Positions 1 to 7,916 of a DNA stretch of 18,122 nt are shown here, in pieces; within the stretch, counting starts at the first letter, position 1, and the number at the start of each line of letters is the position of its first letter. Origin of the DNA: JAJPXI01 sp051867655. GTDB taxonomy: Bacteria; Bacillota; Clostridia; Oscillospirales; Oscillospiraceae. The stretch is taken from the NCBI GenBank assembly GCA_051867655.1, contig JBJDYV010000016.1, positions 1 to 18,122 of the forward strand, given 5' to 3'. Position numbers and translations under genes: made by a program. The notes beneath the pieces are model-generated. The model searched no databases. It had not been told where the DNA came from and saw only the letters and a list, made by a program, of their open reading frames with translations.

Positions 1-37
1 TAACTGCACACCAGGATGGCGGTCGTTTTATACGCGC

Positions 38-1111
38 CTACATTTGACGGTTACTTTTTAAAGGTAATTCAATGGTAAAGACCGAGCCCTTTCCCGTCTG
101 ACTTTCCACAACAAGCCGCCCCCGGTGCAGCTCCACGATTTTCTTCACCATGGGCAGCCCCAGGCCAAACCCCTCGGCGGAGTGGGAGGTGTCGCCCTGA
201 TAAAACTTGTCGAAGATCCGGCCGACGGTTTCCTGATCCATGCCGCAGCCGTGGTCAGTTACTTTGAAAACAGCATGGTCTTCCTGTGCCGACAGCTCCA
301 CCTCAATGCTGCTCCCGCCGGCCGAAAATTTAATGGCGTTGTCCAGAATATTTCCCATCATCTGCGTCAGCAGATCCGCGCTGCCCGTAAGCTCGATGGA
401 GTCGATCCCGACTTCCAGGTCCAGATCCTTCTCGCTGCATTTATAATCGAACATCACCAGAACCTGCCGGAGCAGTTCGCTCAGGTTCAGCGTGTCCATT
501 TCCACGGACGAGGCCCCGGTCTCCAGCTTGGTCAGGTACAGTACGTTCGAGGACAGGGAAGCCAGCCGCTTGGACTGGTCGATGATAATGTCCAGATATT
601 CCTCCGTCTCCTCCGGCGAGCAGTCGCCGCTTTTCAGCAGCTCCGCGATCCCCACAAGGGAGTTTATGGGCGTTTTGAATTCGTGGGAAAAGTTGTTGAT
701 AAAGTCTGAGCGCAAAATCTCCACGCTGCTGAGGGTCTCCGCGGTTTTGTTGAAGCTCTCGGTGAAGGTGACGATCTCCCGCGGGCGGAAGGCGCTCAGG
801 GGAACTCTCGTTTCAAAATTCCCCTCTGCCAGCTGCCGCATGGCTTTCGTCATCTCCCCGATGGGGCCGATCAGCAGCTTTTGGACGATGGACATGATAA
901 CAATGCCCAGGATCAGGCTGATGACGCAGATCACCATGATCATCACGCTGGGCTTTTCGATCAGAAACAGGGGAGAAATGCGCCCCGTTTTCACCCCCAT
1001 ATAGCCGAACCAGGCCATGAAGGAGATCAGAAGAAGGATGATCCCAAACAGGATCGCCGCCAAGATCACCGTCAGCCCCAGGGCCGAGGGGATGTTCTGC
1101 TTTTTATTCAC
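38..1111 (-). CDS. Two-component sensor histidine kinase
   Basis: Membrane-bound sensor kinase, 357 residues, expected to phosphorylate the response regulator encoded just upstream. Two hydrophobic segments (about residues 11-36 and 55-79) flank an outside loop of only about 18 residues, so there is no room for a folded extracellular sensor domain. A HAMP-like linker follows (about 80-130). The HisKA box has the phospho-acceptor His143 in FSHEFKTP. The ATPase domain shows the N box (N254 to N258), the G1 box (DHGCGMD, 286-292), an F box near 300 and the G2 box GFGLGLP (314-320). All catalytic boxes are intact. The ATG at 1111 overlaps the end of the regulator gene by 8 bases, so the pair is co-transcribed and probably translationally coupled. 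The stimulus is unknown; kinases with this short loop often sense the membrane or a partner transporter, and an ABC unit lies divergent to the pair. Confidence 0.95.
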   Translation of the reverse strand: MNKKQNIPSALGLTVILAAILFGIILLLISFMAWFGYMGVKTGRISPLFLIEKPSVMIMVICVISLILGIVIMSIVQKLLIGPIGEMTKAMRQLAEGNFETRVPLSAFRPREIVTFTESFNKTAETLSSVEILRSDFINNFSHEFKTPINSLVGIAELLKSGDCSPEETEEYLDIIIDQSKRLASLSSNVLYLTKLETGASSVEMDTLNLSELLRQVLVMFDYKCSEKDLDLEVGIDSIELTGSADLLTQMMGNILDNAIKFSAGGSSIEVELSAQEDHAVFKVTDHGCGMDQETVGRIFDKFYQGDTSHSAEGFGLGLPMVKKIVELHRGRLVVESQTGKGSVFTIELPLKSNRQM

Positions 1112-1781
1112 AGCGCTTCACCGCCTTATACCCCAGCCCGCGAACCGAGACAAGCTCAAACTCCGGATAGTCCTCAAAGCGTTTGCGCAGGCGGCTGATA
1201 TGGACATTGACCGTTCCCGCCTCGCTTTCGGAGTCCAGCCCCCAGATCTCGTCCAGAAGCTGGAGCCGGGTAAATACCTGGCCGGGATAGGCGAGGAGCT
1301 TGTAGAGGAGATAAAACTCCTTGGGCGGCAGTACCTGCGCATCCCCGCCTCTTGTGACCGTAAGGGTATTGTAGTGCAGCGTGACTTCTCCGATCTCGAT
1401 CTTCTGCTCCTCCACGATTTTGGCCCGGCGCAGCAGGGCTTTGATGCGGTACAGCAGCTCCGTTTGATCGACGGGTTTGGTCATATAGTCGTCCGTCCCC
1501 ACCAGAAAGCCGTGATGCTTGTCCTCCTGCCTGTCCTTTGCGGTCACCATCAGGATCGGGAGATTGCTGCCGGCCTCCCGCAGGAGGTTGGTCAGCTCAT
1601 ATCCGTCCATCCGGGGCATCATCACATCGGCCACCATCAGGTCGATGTGTTCCCGGTCCAGCTTCTCCAGCGCCTCCTCGCCGTCAAAGGCCGCGACGGG
1701 CTCATACCCGTTGGCGCGCAGATTGGCGCACATGATGCGGTTTGCGATTTTATCATCTTCCACGACTAAGATCCGAAACAT
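1104..1781 (-). CDS. OmpR/PhoB-family response regulator
   Basis: DNA-binding response regulator of 225 residues, the usual length for the family. The receiver domain (1-115) has the acidic pocket E8/D9, the phospho-acceptor Asp52 in VADVMMP, the switch residue Thr80 and the conserved Lys102 in TKP. A winged-helix DNA-binding domain follows (about 128-222) and ends in the typical RGLGYK motif. The ATG at 1781 has an AGGAGG ribosome site about 8 bases upstream. It is first in a two-gene unit with the kinase. The divergent ABC genes start about 230 bp away, so they are the most likely target. Two identical 11-base direct repeats in that gap could be its binding sites. The family assignment is secure; the target is inference. 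Confidence 0.95.
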   Translation of the reverse strand: MFRILVVEDDKIANRIMCANLRANGYEPVAAFDGEEALEKLDREHIDLMVADVMMPRMDGYELTNLLREAGSNLPILMVTAKDRQEDKHHGFLVGTDDYMTKPVDQTELLYRIKALLRRAKIVEEQKIEIGEVTLHYNTLTVTRGGDAQVLPPKEFYLLYKLLAYPGQVFTRLQLLDEIWGLDSESEAGTVNVHISRLRKRFEDYPEFELVSVRGLGYKAVKRCE

Positions 1782-1811
1782 CGGTCGTCCTCCTTGCGCG
1801 GTGTTTTCCGC

Positions 1812-1817
1812 ATTATA
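1812..1817 (-). promoter_or_regulatory. Probable -10 box for the regulator/kinase unit
   Basis: A consensus TATAAT reads on the minus strand about 30 bases upstream of the response-regulator ATG. The sequence 17 bases further upstream (ATGTTG on the minus strand) is a poor -35 box. The first TGAACTCCGGC repeat abuts this -35 position, which would fit autoregulation. Confidence 0.5.
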
Positions 1818-1839
1818 CAGCCTTTTGATGAACCCAACA

Positions 1840-1917
1840 TGAACTCCGGCGCGTTTTTCAAAATTTTTCCGGGGTTTTCTTGCGGCCGCGTGACCGGCGG
1901 GAAAGGTGAACTCCGGC
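1840..1917. promoter_or_regulatory. Paired 11-bp direct repeats between divergent units
   Basis: TGAACTCCGGC occurs at 1840-1850 and again at 1907-1917, same orientation, 67 bp apart. One copy abuts the putative minus-strand promoter of the response regulator. The other lies about 38 bp upstream of a TAAAAT box (1955-1960) that could serve the ABC operon. Direct repeats are the usual site form for OmpR-family regulators, but those are normally about 10-11 bp apart, so the wide spacing is unusual. The remainder of this 227-bp gap holds nothing else I can identify. Confidence 0.35.
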
Positions 1918-2008
1918 TTAATCTTGAATTCATGTTCCGTTTATGGTTGGCGGATAAAATCAGGACGATTTCAAAAATGGACTGATTTTGACCGGGCAGG
2001 AGGCTTTC

Positions 2009-2929
2009 ATGGAAATGATTCAGATCGACCACATCACAAAGGATTACGGCAATGACCGGGGCGTATTCGACGTTTCTCTGGACATCGAAGCGGGCGAAGT
2101 GTTCGGCTTTCTCGGCCCAAACGGGGCGGGGAAGACCACCATGATCCGGCAGATTTTGGGTTTTATCCGCCCCGACAAGGGACGGATCACGATCAACGGC
2201 AAGAGGGTCAGTAAACGGTATGATGAGACCAATGCCCTGATCGGCTATCTGCCCGGCGAGATCAGCTTCCCGGACGGCATGAGGGGGATGGAATTCATCC
2301 GGTGGATCGCGCAGCTGCGCGGCATGGCAGACCTGGGACGGACGCAGCAGCTGATCGAACTGTTGGATCTGAAAAACGCCGACAGCGACGTCAGGCGGAT
2401 GAGCAAGGGCATGAAGCAGAAGATCGGCATCGTGTGCGCGTTCATGCACGACCCGGCCATTCTGGTGCTGGACGAGCCCACCAGCGGATTGGACCCCCTG
2501 ATGCAGGAGGCCTTTATCGAGCTGGTCCGGGACGAGAAAAAGCGGGGCAAGACGGTCCTGATGTCCAGCCATATGTTCCCCGAAATCGAAAAGACCTGCG
2601 ACCGGACGGCCATCATCCGAAACGGCAGGATCGCCGCCGTGGTGGAGATGGCGGACATTCAGAAGTCCAGCCACAAGGAGTATAAGATCAAGTTCAATTC
2701 GTTCATGGACAGCTACCGGTTTTCTCAGCAGGACTTCGACTTTTCGGAGGTCAATCACGAGAAAACACGGGTCAGGGTCCGGATCGACGACGCGGAGATC
2801 AACCGGCTGATCCGGGCCCTTGGGGGCTATGACGTCCGCTACATCTCTCAGGTCAAGCAGACGCTGGAGGATTACTTCATGCACTTCTACGACAGCAAAG
2901 CCGTGCCCGACTGGGGCAAGGCACAGTGA
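2009..2929 (+). CDS. ABC transporter ATP-binding protein
   Basis: Cytoplasmic ATPase subunit of an ABC-2 type exporter, 306 residues. Walker A is GPNGAGKTT (36-44), the ABC signature is the degenerate MSKGMKQKIG (131-140), Walker B is ILVLDEPTSGLDP (151-163), and the switch histidine is H188 in SSHMF. A C-terminal extension of about 90 residues (215-306) is typical of the CcmA/DrrA-like branch. I chose the ATG at 2009 because AGGAGG lies 5 bases upstream (1998-2003); an in-frame TTG at 1988 precedes the ribosome site and is rejected. It is the first gene of a three-gene plus-strand operon. The substrate cannot be told from sequence; the adjacent two-component pair suggests a role in response to an envelope-active compound. 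Confidence 0.93.
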   Translation: MEMIQIDHITKDYGNDRGVFDVSLDIEAGEVFGFLGPNGAGKTTMIRQILGFIRPDKGRITINGKRVSKRYDETNALIGYLPGEISFPDGMRGMEFIRWIAQLRGMADLGRTQQLIELLDLKNADSDVRRMSKGMKQKIGIVCAFMHDPAILVLDEPTSGLDPLMQEAFIELVRDEKKRGKTVLMSSHMFPEIEKTCDRTAIIRNGRIAAVVEMADIQKSSHKEYKIKFNSFMDSYRFSQQDFDFSEVNHEKTRVRVRIDDAEINRLIRALGGYDVRYISQVKQTLEDYFMHFYDSKAVPDWGKAQ

Positions 2930-2942
2930 GGAGGGACAGCAG

Positions 2943-3674
2943 ATGATTTCAAAAGCATTGTTCAAACGGGACCTGAAGATCAGCTGGAAGCTGTGGCTGG
3001 TCATCACGGCGGTGATGGTGCTGCTGCTGTTTGCCCTGTTCTTTGCCACCTCGGGCATGGACGGCAGCGGCGCCATGGTCATCCAGCAGTTCTACACGCT
3101 GTTCGCGGCCCTGATCCCGGTGTTTTTCATCGGCACCACCGGCACCAAACTGATCGCGGCCCAGGTGGACAACGGCTCGTTCTCCTATGTGATGTCCGCG
3201 CCGCTGAAAAGGCGGACCGTGGCCTTTACCCAGGCGTTCTTCCTCATTTTGTCTGTGGCGGTCATGTATGTTCTCTTTCTGGCCGTGGGGCTCATTTCCT
3301 TCTTTCTCTGGGGCGAAGTGCTGGAAGGGAAGGTGTTCTTCCTGCTGACCTTCGGTTCCCTCCTGTTCAACCTGATGGTCAGCGGCATCGCCTATTTCGC
3401 CACCTGCCTGTTCAACTCCTCCGGGGCGGCGACCTCAGTGGGCACCGGCCTGCCCCTGGTATTTTTCCTGCTGCACATCGTGGCCACCTTCTTCGGCGGC
3501 AATCAGCTGCTGAGTTTCTGCAAGTATTTCACCATCAATTCCCTGTACAGCCCGGCGGACATCATCGCCTGCAGCTCCGACATGGTTCTCCAGTTCCTGG
3601 TCATGGCCGCCGCAGCCGCGGTGCTGTTCCTGGCGGGGATGGCCGTGTTCAGGAAAAAGGATCTGCCGCTGTAA
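2943..3674 (+). CDS. ABC-2 type permease
   Basis: Integral membrane subunit of 243 residues, with a short cytoplasmic N-terminus and about six hydrophobic segments (near 17-37, 48-68, 96-123, 132-155, 165-185 and 215-236). The segment NGSFSYVMSAPLKRR after the second helix is the conserved cytoplasmic loop seen in ABC-2 permeases that couples to the ATPase. The ATG at 2943 follows GAGGAGGGAC, 13 bases after the stop of the ATPase gene, so the two are clearly co-translated partners. A longer upstream reading frame exists but overlaps the ATPase gene and lacks a ribosome site. Probably an exporter of unknown substrate. Confidence 0.88.
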   Translation: MISKALFKRDLKISWKLWLVITAVMVLLLFALFFATSGMDGSGAMVIQQFYTLFAALIPVFFIGTTGTKLIAAQVDNGSFSYVMSAPLKRRTVAFTQAFFLILSVAVMYVLFLAVGLISFFLWGEVLEGKVFFLLTFGSLLFNLMVSGIAYFATCLFNSSGAATSVGTGLPLVFFLLHIVATFFGGNQLLSFCKYFTINSLYSPADIIACSSDMVLQFLVMAAAAAVLFLAGMAVFRKKDLPL

Positions 3675-4408
3675 TGAAGCGAGCGATCGCCGCGATACGA
3701 AGAAAAATTGAGAACAGTTTTCCTGTCAGGAAAATCGCGAGCTACCCGCTTGGAGAGCGCCTCCTGAAAGACAGGATGTTTCGCTCGGGGGTCTGCCTGC
3801 ACGTCAGTCTGATCCTGAATTTCCTGTACGGTGCGACGCAGTTTTTTGCGGGGCTCTGTTTCCGCTCGGTGTGGCTGGGCGCTCTGGCGGTCTACCATAT
3901 TCTGCTGGCCGCCCTGCAGTTTATGCTTCTGAGCCATGTGAACAGAAAGGGCGTCGGGCAGGATGCGGCGGCAGAGCTGCGGCAGTACCGCCTCTGCGGC
4001 GCGGCGCTGCTTCTGATGACGCCCATTTTTGCCAGTATTCTGATTCTGATCGTGCACAAGAACATCTGCGCCGGATACCCGGGTTTCCTGATCTACTTCG
4101 CGGCCATCTATGCGTTCTGTAAGGTTGCGGCCGCTGTCTCCAATGCGGTCAAATTCAGAAAATGCGGAAGTTTGGTCATGTCTGCCGCGAAGGTCATCAG
4201 TCTGATCGCCGCGCTGATCTCCATTCTGTCCCTGGAAACAGCGGTCCTCTCCCGGTATGGAAGCATGCAGGACCCGGTATTTTATCAGGGCATGCTCGGA
4301 ACGGCCGGCGGCGCGGTCTGCGTATTCGTGCTGGGAAAGGCCGTCTCGATGGTCGTCCGGACTCAGCGGCCCACGCCCCGCAAAGGCACGCCCGATGGTT
4401 GGCTATAG
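3674..4408 (+). CDS. Six-helix membrane protein, unknown function
   Basis: I do not recognise this 244-residue protein. It has a basic N-terminus and about six hydrophobic segments (near 39-60, 66-88, 107-128, 134-157, 165-190 and 207-227), then a polar proline-rich tail. No catalytic motif is visible. Its ATG overlaps the permease stop codon (TAATG), which indicates translational coupling and therefore a role linked to the ABC pair, either as a second membrane component or as an immunity-type or regulatory partner. The same frame extends far upstream inside the permease gene, but that part is an out-of-frame shadow. The reading frame is well supported by its even hydrophobic pattern and by the terminator that follows. 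Confidence 0.75.
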   Translation: MKRAIAAIRRKIENSFPVRKIASYPLGERLLKDRMFRSGVCLHVSLILNFLYGATQFFAGLCFRSVWLGALAVYHILLAALQFMLLSHVNRKGVGQDAAAELRQYRLCGAALLLMTPIFASILILIVHKNICAGYPGFLIYFAAIYAFCKVAAAVSNAVKFRKCGSLVMSAAKVISLIAALISILSLETAVLSRYGSMQDPVFYQGMLGTAGGAVCVFVLGKAVSMVVRTQRPTPRKGTPDGWL

Positions 4409-4460
4409 CCGGGAAAGTGTTTTCCGCCACGTTCACGCCGCGTCAGAATAGGAACAAAAT

Positions 4461-4496
4461 CAAAGGATCCGGCCCCTTCCGAGGCCGGATCCTTTG
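4461..4496. terminator. Bidirectional rho-independent terminator
   Basis: A perfect 14-bp stem (4461-4474 pairing with 4483-4496) with an 8-base loop. It is followed by a T-rich run on the plus strand (ACTTTTTA) and by ATTTTG on the minus strand. It sits between the convergent ends of the ABC operon and the catabolic operon and can end both. Confidence 0.9.
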
Positions 4497-4501
4497 ACTT
4501 T

Positions 4502-5410
4502 TTACAGCATACCGTGCAGCTTCAGGATGTTGACAAACATCTTGTCCCGCCAGAGCTCCACCGCTTGGGGTGTATTGCCCTGTTCCGCCGTGCGGTTGGC
4601 CAGTTCTTCATCGATGCCGTCGGCGACCAGCAGATCCACCGGATCCGGCTCCTTCCCGTACTTTTTCGACATCTCGCGGAAGCCGCCGTCCACGCCGAGG
4701 CTCATGGTCAAAAGCTGGCCCGTCACGGCCATGCGCATCCCCGGCCCGAAGATAATGGCCTTGTCCATGTCCTCGACGGAGCAGACGCCCTGGGCAACGC
4801 TCTCCTTCGCGGCGTCCAGAGCCGCCCAGGACAGGCGGTTGACGATGAAGCCGTTGATCTCCTGCCTGCAGACGATGGGGACCTTTCCCATGGCCGCATA
4901 CACGCTCTTGGCCTTTTCGATGGCTGCCGGCGCGCCGGTCGGCCCGCCGCAGATCTCGATCAGCGGCAGCAGGTAGGAGGGATTGTACGGGTGGCCCACT
5001 AAAATGTTCTCCGGGTACAGCGCACCCTCGGACAGCTTGCTGGGGAACAGCGCGGACGTGCTGCTGCAAATGATGACGTCCTTCCCCGCGGTCTCCTGAA
5101 TCGTGCGGTAGGTCTCCCGCTTCAGCTCCAGCCGCTCGCTGATGCTCTCCTGCACAAAGTCCGCGCCCCGCACGGACTCCGCCAGGTCGTAGCTGAACTT
5201 CACCTTCGCCATCTTTTCGTCGGCGATCTCCCGCGTGGTCGCGCCCGCGTCGATCAGGATGCCGAAGATCTGCCCCAGCGTCTGCCGGAGCGCGGCCTCC
5301 TTCGCCGCGCCGCGCACGAACAGCGTGACATCGAAATCCCGCAGGATGGCGTTTGAGGCCAGCCCCGCGCCGATCATGCCGGTTCCCACAAATGTGATTT
5401 TATAGCTCAT
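4502..5410 (-). CDS. 3-hydroxyacid dehydrogenase (3-hydroxyacyl-CoA dehydrogenase superfamily)
   Basis: Oxidises a 3-hydroxy acid to the 3-keto acid with a nicotinamide cofactor; 302 residues. The N-terminal Rossmann fold begins with GTGMIGAG (9-16). The catalytic set of the superfamily is present: Ser119 in SSTSAL, His140 and Glu152 in GHPYNPSYLLPLIE (the normal 12-residue spacing), and Asn191 in GFIVNRL. The HPxNP form of the histidine motif is that of dehydrogenases acting on free hydroxy acids (L-carnitine dehydrogenase, L-gulonate dehydrogenase/lambda-crystallin) rather than on CoA esters. The acidic residue expected after the second beta strand is missing (LFVRG), which suggests NADP. 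The ATG at 5410 has GAGGAGG upstream. It is last in the MFS/hydrolase/dehydrogenase unit. In the phloroglucinol model it would be 3-hydroxy-5-oxohexanoate dehydrogenase; carnitine dehydrogenase is the main alternative. Confidence 0.9.
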   Translation of the reverse strand: MSYKITFVGTGMIGAGLASNAILRDFDVTLFVRGAAKEAALRQTLGQIFGILIDAGATTREIADEKMAKVKFSYDLAESVRGADFVQESISERLELKRETYRTIQETAGKDVIICSSTSALFPSKLSEGALYPENILVGHPYNPSYLLPLIEICGGPTGAPAAIEKAKSVYAAMGKVPIVCRQEINGFIVNRLSWAALDAAKESVAQGVCSVEDMDKAIIFGPGMRMAVTGQLLTMSLGVDGGFREMSKKYGKEPDPVDLLVADGIDEELANRTAEQGNTPQAVELWRDKMFVNILKLHGML

Positions 5411-5482
5411 GGTCGTTTCCTCCTCGTATCATTGCAGATCTGCCGTTTCTCATCCCGAGAAAAACCGGGAACCAGAACGCGG

Positions 5483-6460
5483 TTATGAAAACAGCTTTGC
5501 CGGATTGGCACTCAGGAATTTTTCGATCAGCCCGTCGCTGAAGCCCCGGCGGCGCATCTCCGGGATGACCTTGCTGCCCAGCGTGCCGATGTTGGCGTCC
5601 TTCAGCGCCTCCTGCATGATGGGATTCATGATGTTGGGGCGGCCCAGCTGCACGTTGACGCTGTCGTGGCCCAGCAGGATCCTGTCCTCATAGCCGCTGG
5701 CCACGATCTTCTCGATCAGATCGACGCGCCCTTCGTCAGTGGGTGTGTGGAACAGTTCCCCCTGCAGTCCGAAGCGGTCCAGATTCACATACACGCCCTG
5801 GGACAGCACACGTTTGTGGTACTCGATATCCTGATTCCCGCACATATGGCCGATGGCGATCTTGCCGGGGTCCGCGCCGTTCTCGATCAGCAGCGCCGCC
5901 TGCTCCGGCCCCATCGTCCCCTGCTGGGTATGGGTGATGATGACACAGCCGGTCTCCCTCTGGGCCCGGGCGGCGGCCTTAAAGAAGGTTTCCTCCATGG
6001 GAGTGATCACATGATAGCTGGACGCCAGCTTGATGACGCCCGCCTTGATCCCCGTGCCCCCGATCCCCTCGGTCAGCTCCGTGATCATCATCTCCGCGAT
6101 CTCGTCTTCGATATTTGTGAACGCGCTGCGGAATTTCCAATAGGCGTAGGCGCTCTCCTGTTCGAAGTAGAAGCCGGTGGAGCAGATGATGTTGATCCCG
6201 GCGGCAGTTGCGAGCTTTTCCAAAAACCGCACATCGCGGCCGCACTCGTTGGTCGTCGCGTCCACAACGGTGTGGATGCCGTAGGATTTCGCGGTCTGCG
6301 CAGCCTTCAGACAGATCTGAAACGCCTCGTCCTCCCGGAAGGGGCCGAGGGTGGCGTCCCCCTGGTAGCCGCAGTAGCCGTATAAAAAGTGCTCATGCAT
6401 CAGGGTCCGGCCAAGCTCCGCCGCGGGGACCGGGCCGGTGACTGTGTGGACCGTTTTCAT
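5483..6460 (-). CDS. Phosphotriesterase-family metal-dependent hydrolase (probable lactonase)
   Basis: Amidohydrolase-superfamily TIM-barrel enzyme, 325 residues. The binuclear metal site is complete: H22 and H24 in MHEH, K144 in GVIKLA (the lysine that is carbamylated in the family), H177 in IITHT, H205 in IGHM and D266 in LLGHDS. Members with this arrangement are mostly lactonases or esterases. I chose the ATG at 6460 because GGAGG is about 10-11 bases upstream; an in-frame TTG three codons earlier lies too close to that site. It lies between the transporter gene (33-bp gap) and the dehydrogenase gene (72-bp gap), so all three are one unit. A plausible job is opening a lactone form of a pathway hydroxy- or keto-acid, such as triacetic acid lactone; ring opening of the main substrate is a second possibility. 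Confidence 0.88.
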   Translation of the reverse strand: MKTVHTVTGPVPAAELGRTLMHEHFLYGYCGYQGDATLGPFREDEAFQICLKAAQTAKSYGIHTVVDATTNECGRDVRFLEKLATAAGINIICSTGFYFEQESAYAYWKFRSAFTNIEDEIAEMMITELTEGIGGTGIKAGVIKLASSYHVITPMEETFFKAAARAQRETGCVIITHTQQGTMGPEQAALLIENGADPGKIAIGHMCGNQDIEYHKRVLSQGVYVNLDRFGLQGELFHTPTDEGRVDLIEKIVASGYEDRILLGHDSVNVQLGRPNIMNPIMQEALKDANIGTLGSKVIPEMRRRGFSDGLIEKFLSANPAKLFS

Positions 6461-6492
6461 GGTAAGCAAAACCTCCGTATTTCAATCAGCTG

Positions 6493-7797
6493 TCAGGCTT
6501 CTTCCGTATCGTCCACATCCACCACGGGCACCACCTTGACGCCGATGATCATCAGGCCGCCCGCCAGAGCGACGATGGCGAACACCACATAGGGCAGGGT
6601 GTAGCCGGAGGATATGGCATGCAGACCGGCGAGCACCACGAAGGAAAGGGAGCGTACCACGCCCACGATCGTGTTCAGGACGCTGTAGCAGATGGGGAAA
6701 TCCTTGCGGCCGTAGATCAGGGCGGCCATGGAAGGCGGGAAGTTTCCGTTTCCGCCGATCCCCGCGCCCAGCATCACAATGCCGATCACCATGACCGGGG
6801 TGCTGCTGCTCAGCAGCAGGAGTATGCCGATGCAATACCAGATGCCGAAGATGATGGAGGTCTTTTTGGTCCCGATCTTCTGGTCCACCACACCCCAGAT
6901 GATGGAGCCGGCGATTCCGATCACGGCGGCGACCGTGACCACGTTCAGGGCCGCCTGCAGGGAATAGCCCTTCGTCTCCTGGAAGTAGCCCACCAGCTGG
7001 GACATGATGCCCACGGTGGCCATTCCGAAGAAGCCGTAGGCCACGCCGAAGACCCAGGTCTTGGGATTCTTCAGCGCGTCCCCATAGGTGATCGTGCTCT
7101 CCGCGCCCCGCTTTTCGCGCACCTTGGCCAGAAGCGCCGCGACCTCCGGGTCATTGTCCGGGTAGCAGCCCGCCTCCTCCGGCGTCGCCTTGATGAAGAT
7201 CTGGGTCAGGATGCCCACCACGATGATGGCGCCGCCCATGACGGAGATCGCCACCGCGATGTTGGAACGGGAGCTCAGCTGGTTCAGGATCTGGCTGATC
7301 AGGGCGCTGGCCAGGTTCATGCCGATGGTGGTGAAGCCCATGACGACGCCCTTCTTGGTGGGAAACCAGTTGGTGCAGATGGACAGTCCCAGCACCAGGG
7401 CGAAGGCGTTGATGAGGGTCACCATCAGCACCAGACACACCGCGTACAGCGGGATCGTCGGCGCGTTGCCGTACAGGATGGTCACCACGCCCGCGGCGTA
7501 CATGGTGACGACCATGGTCCTCTTCAGCCCGAACTTGCGTGCGATCCCTCCAAAGACCACAACGAGGAACAGTGCGATGATGCTTGCCGGCGAGGAGATG
7601 GACAAAACCGTGTCTGTGTTCCAACCCCGGTACGCGGCGATCTGCGGCACGATGATGTTCAGACCGTCCACGGTCATTCCGGTCATGAAGAAGAACCACA
7701 CCACCTGGTAGATCGTGACGGTCCACCCTTTCCGGCCGAAGTTCCACATGCCCGGTTTTTTCCCCACCGTTTTTGTGGTTGCGCTTTGTTCTGCCAT
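6493..7797 (-). CDS. MFS transporter, oxalate/formate antiporter (OFA)-like
   Basis: Twelve-helix major facilitator protein of 434 residues in the cytoplasmic membrane. The first half has the conserved loop with GLKR after helix 2 and the NWFPTKKGVVMGF segment typical of OFA and related monocarboxylate carriers. A hydrophilic central loop (around 205-240) divides the two halves. The ATG at 7797 has AAAGGAGG about 8 bases upstream; 16 extra codons upstream in the same frame precede the ribosome site and are rejected. It is first in the unit with the hydrolase and dehydrogenase and is preceded by one of the three TTAT-N11-ATAR elements. It probably imports the substrate of the island or exports an acid product. 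The family is secure, the substrate is inference. Confidence 0.9.
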   Translation of the reverse strand: MAEQSATTKTVGKKPGMWNFGRKGWTVTIYQVVWFFFMTGMTVDGLNIIVPQIAAYRGWNTDTVLSISSPASIIALFLVVVFGGIARKFGLKRTMVVTMYAAGVVTILYGNAPTIPLYAVCLVLMVTLINAFALVLGLSICTNWFPTKKGVVMGFTTIGMNLASALISQILNQLSSRSNIAVAISVMGGAIIVVGILTQIFIKATPEEAGCYPDNDPEVAALLAKVREKRGAESTITYGDALKNPKTWVFGVAYGFFGMATVGIMSQLVGYFQETKGYSLQAALNVVTVAAVIGIAGSIIWGVVDQKIGTKKTSIIFGIWYCIGILLLLSSSTPVMVIGIVMLGAGIGGNGNFPPSMAALIYGRKDFPICYSVLNTIVGVVRSLSFVVLAGLHAISSGYTLPYVVFAIVALAGGLMIIGVKVVPVVDVDDTEEA

Positions 7798-7826
7798 GAC
7801 AAATCCTCCTTTCGTTTTGTGCTTAA

Positions 7827-7832
7827 ATATTA
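7827..7832 (-). promoter_or_regulatory. Candidate -10 box of the MFS operon
   Basis: TAATAT on the minus strand about 30 bases upstream of the MFS ATG; a second candidate, TAAGAT, lies at 7836-7841. Neither has a good -35 box, as expected of an activator-dependent promoter. With the first box the start point would be near 7820, which places the centre of the element at 7875-7893 close to -64. Confidence 0.4.
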
Positions 7833-7874
7833 GCAATCTTACCAAACAAAAGGAAATTCCGATCCGATCCGCCG

Positions 7875-7893
7875 TTATACGGAAATAACATAA
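7875..7893. promoter_or_regulatory. Candidate LysR operator, site C
   Basis: TTAT, 11 bases, ATAA: the T-N11-A architecture of LysR-type binding sites. Read on the minus strand it begins TTATGTT and ends GTATAA, matching the site at 14552-14570 in both half-sites. It lies in the 119-bp gap between the thiolase stop and the MFS start. Confidence 0.6.
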
Positions 7894-7916
7894 TCACGGC
7901 GGGCGCCCTCCGGTTA

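Noticed and set aside
1941..1958. A fourth TTAT...ATAA element in the ABC promoter region
   Set aside because: The gap between half-sites is 9 bases, not 11, it lacks the TTATGT core, and it overlaps a -10-like AT-rich stretch.
6619..7833. A 404-residue plus-strand frame opposite the MFS gene, and similar long antisense frames at 8052-9146, 10236-11498, 14672-15898 and 1766-3082 (minus)
   Set aside because: Composition is dominated by His, Asp, Gly, Arg and Gln as expected of complement-strand reading of GC-rich genes; no motifs or ribosome sites.
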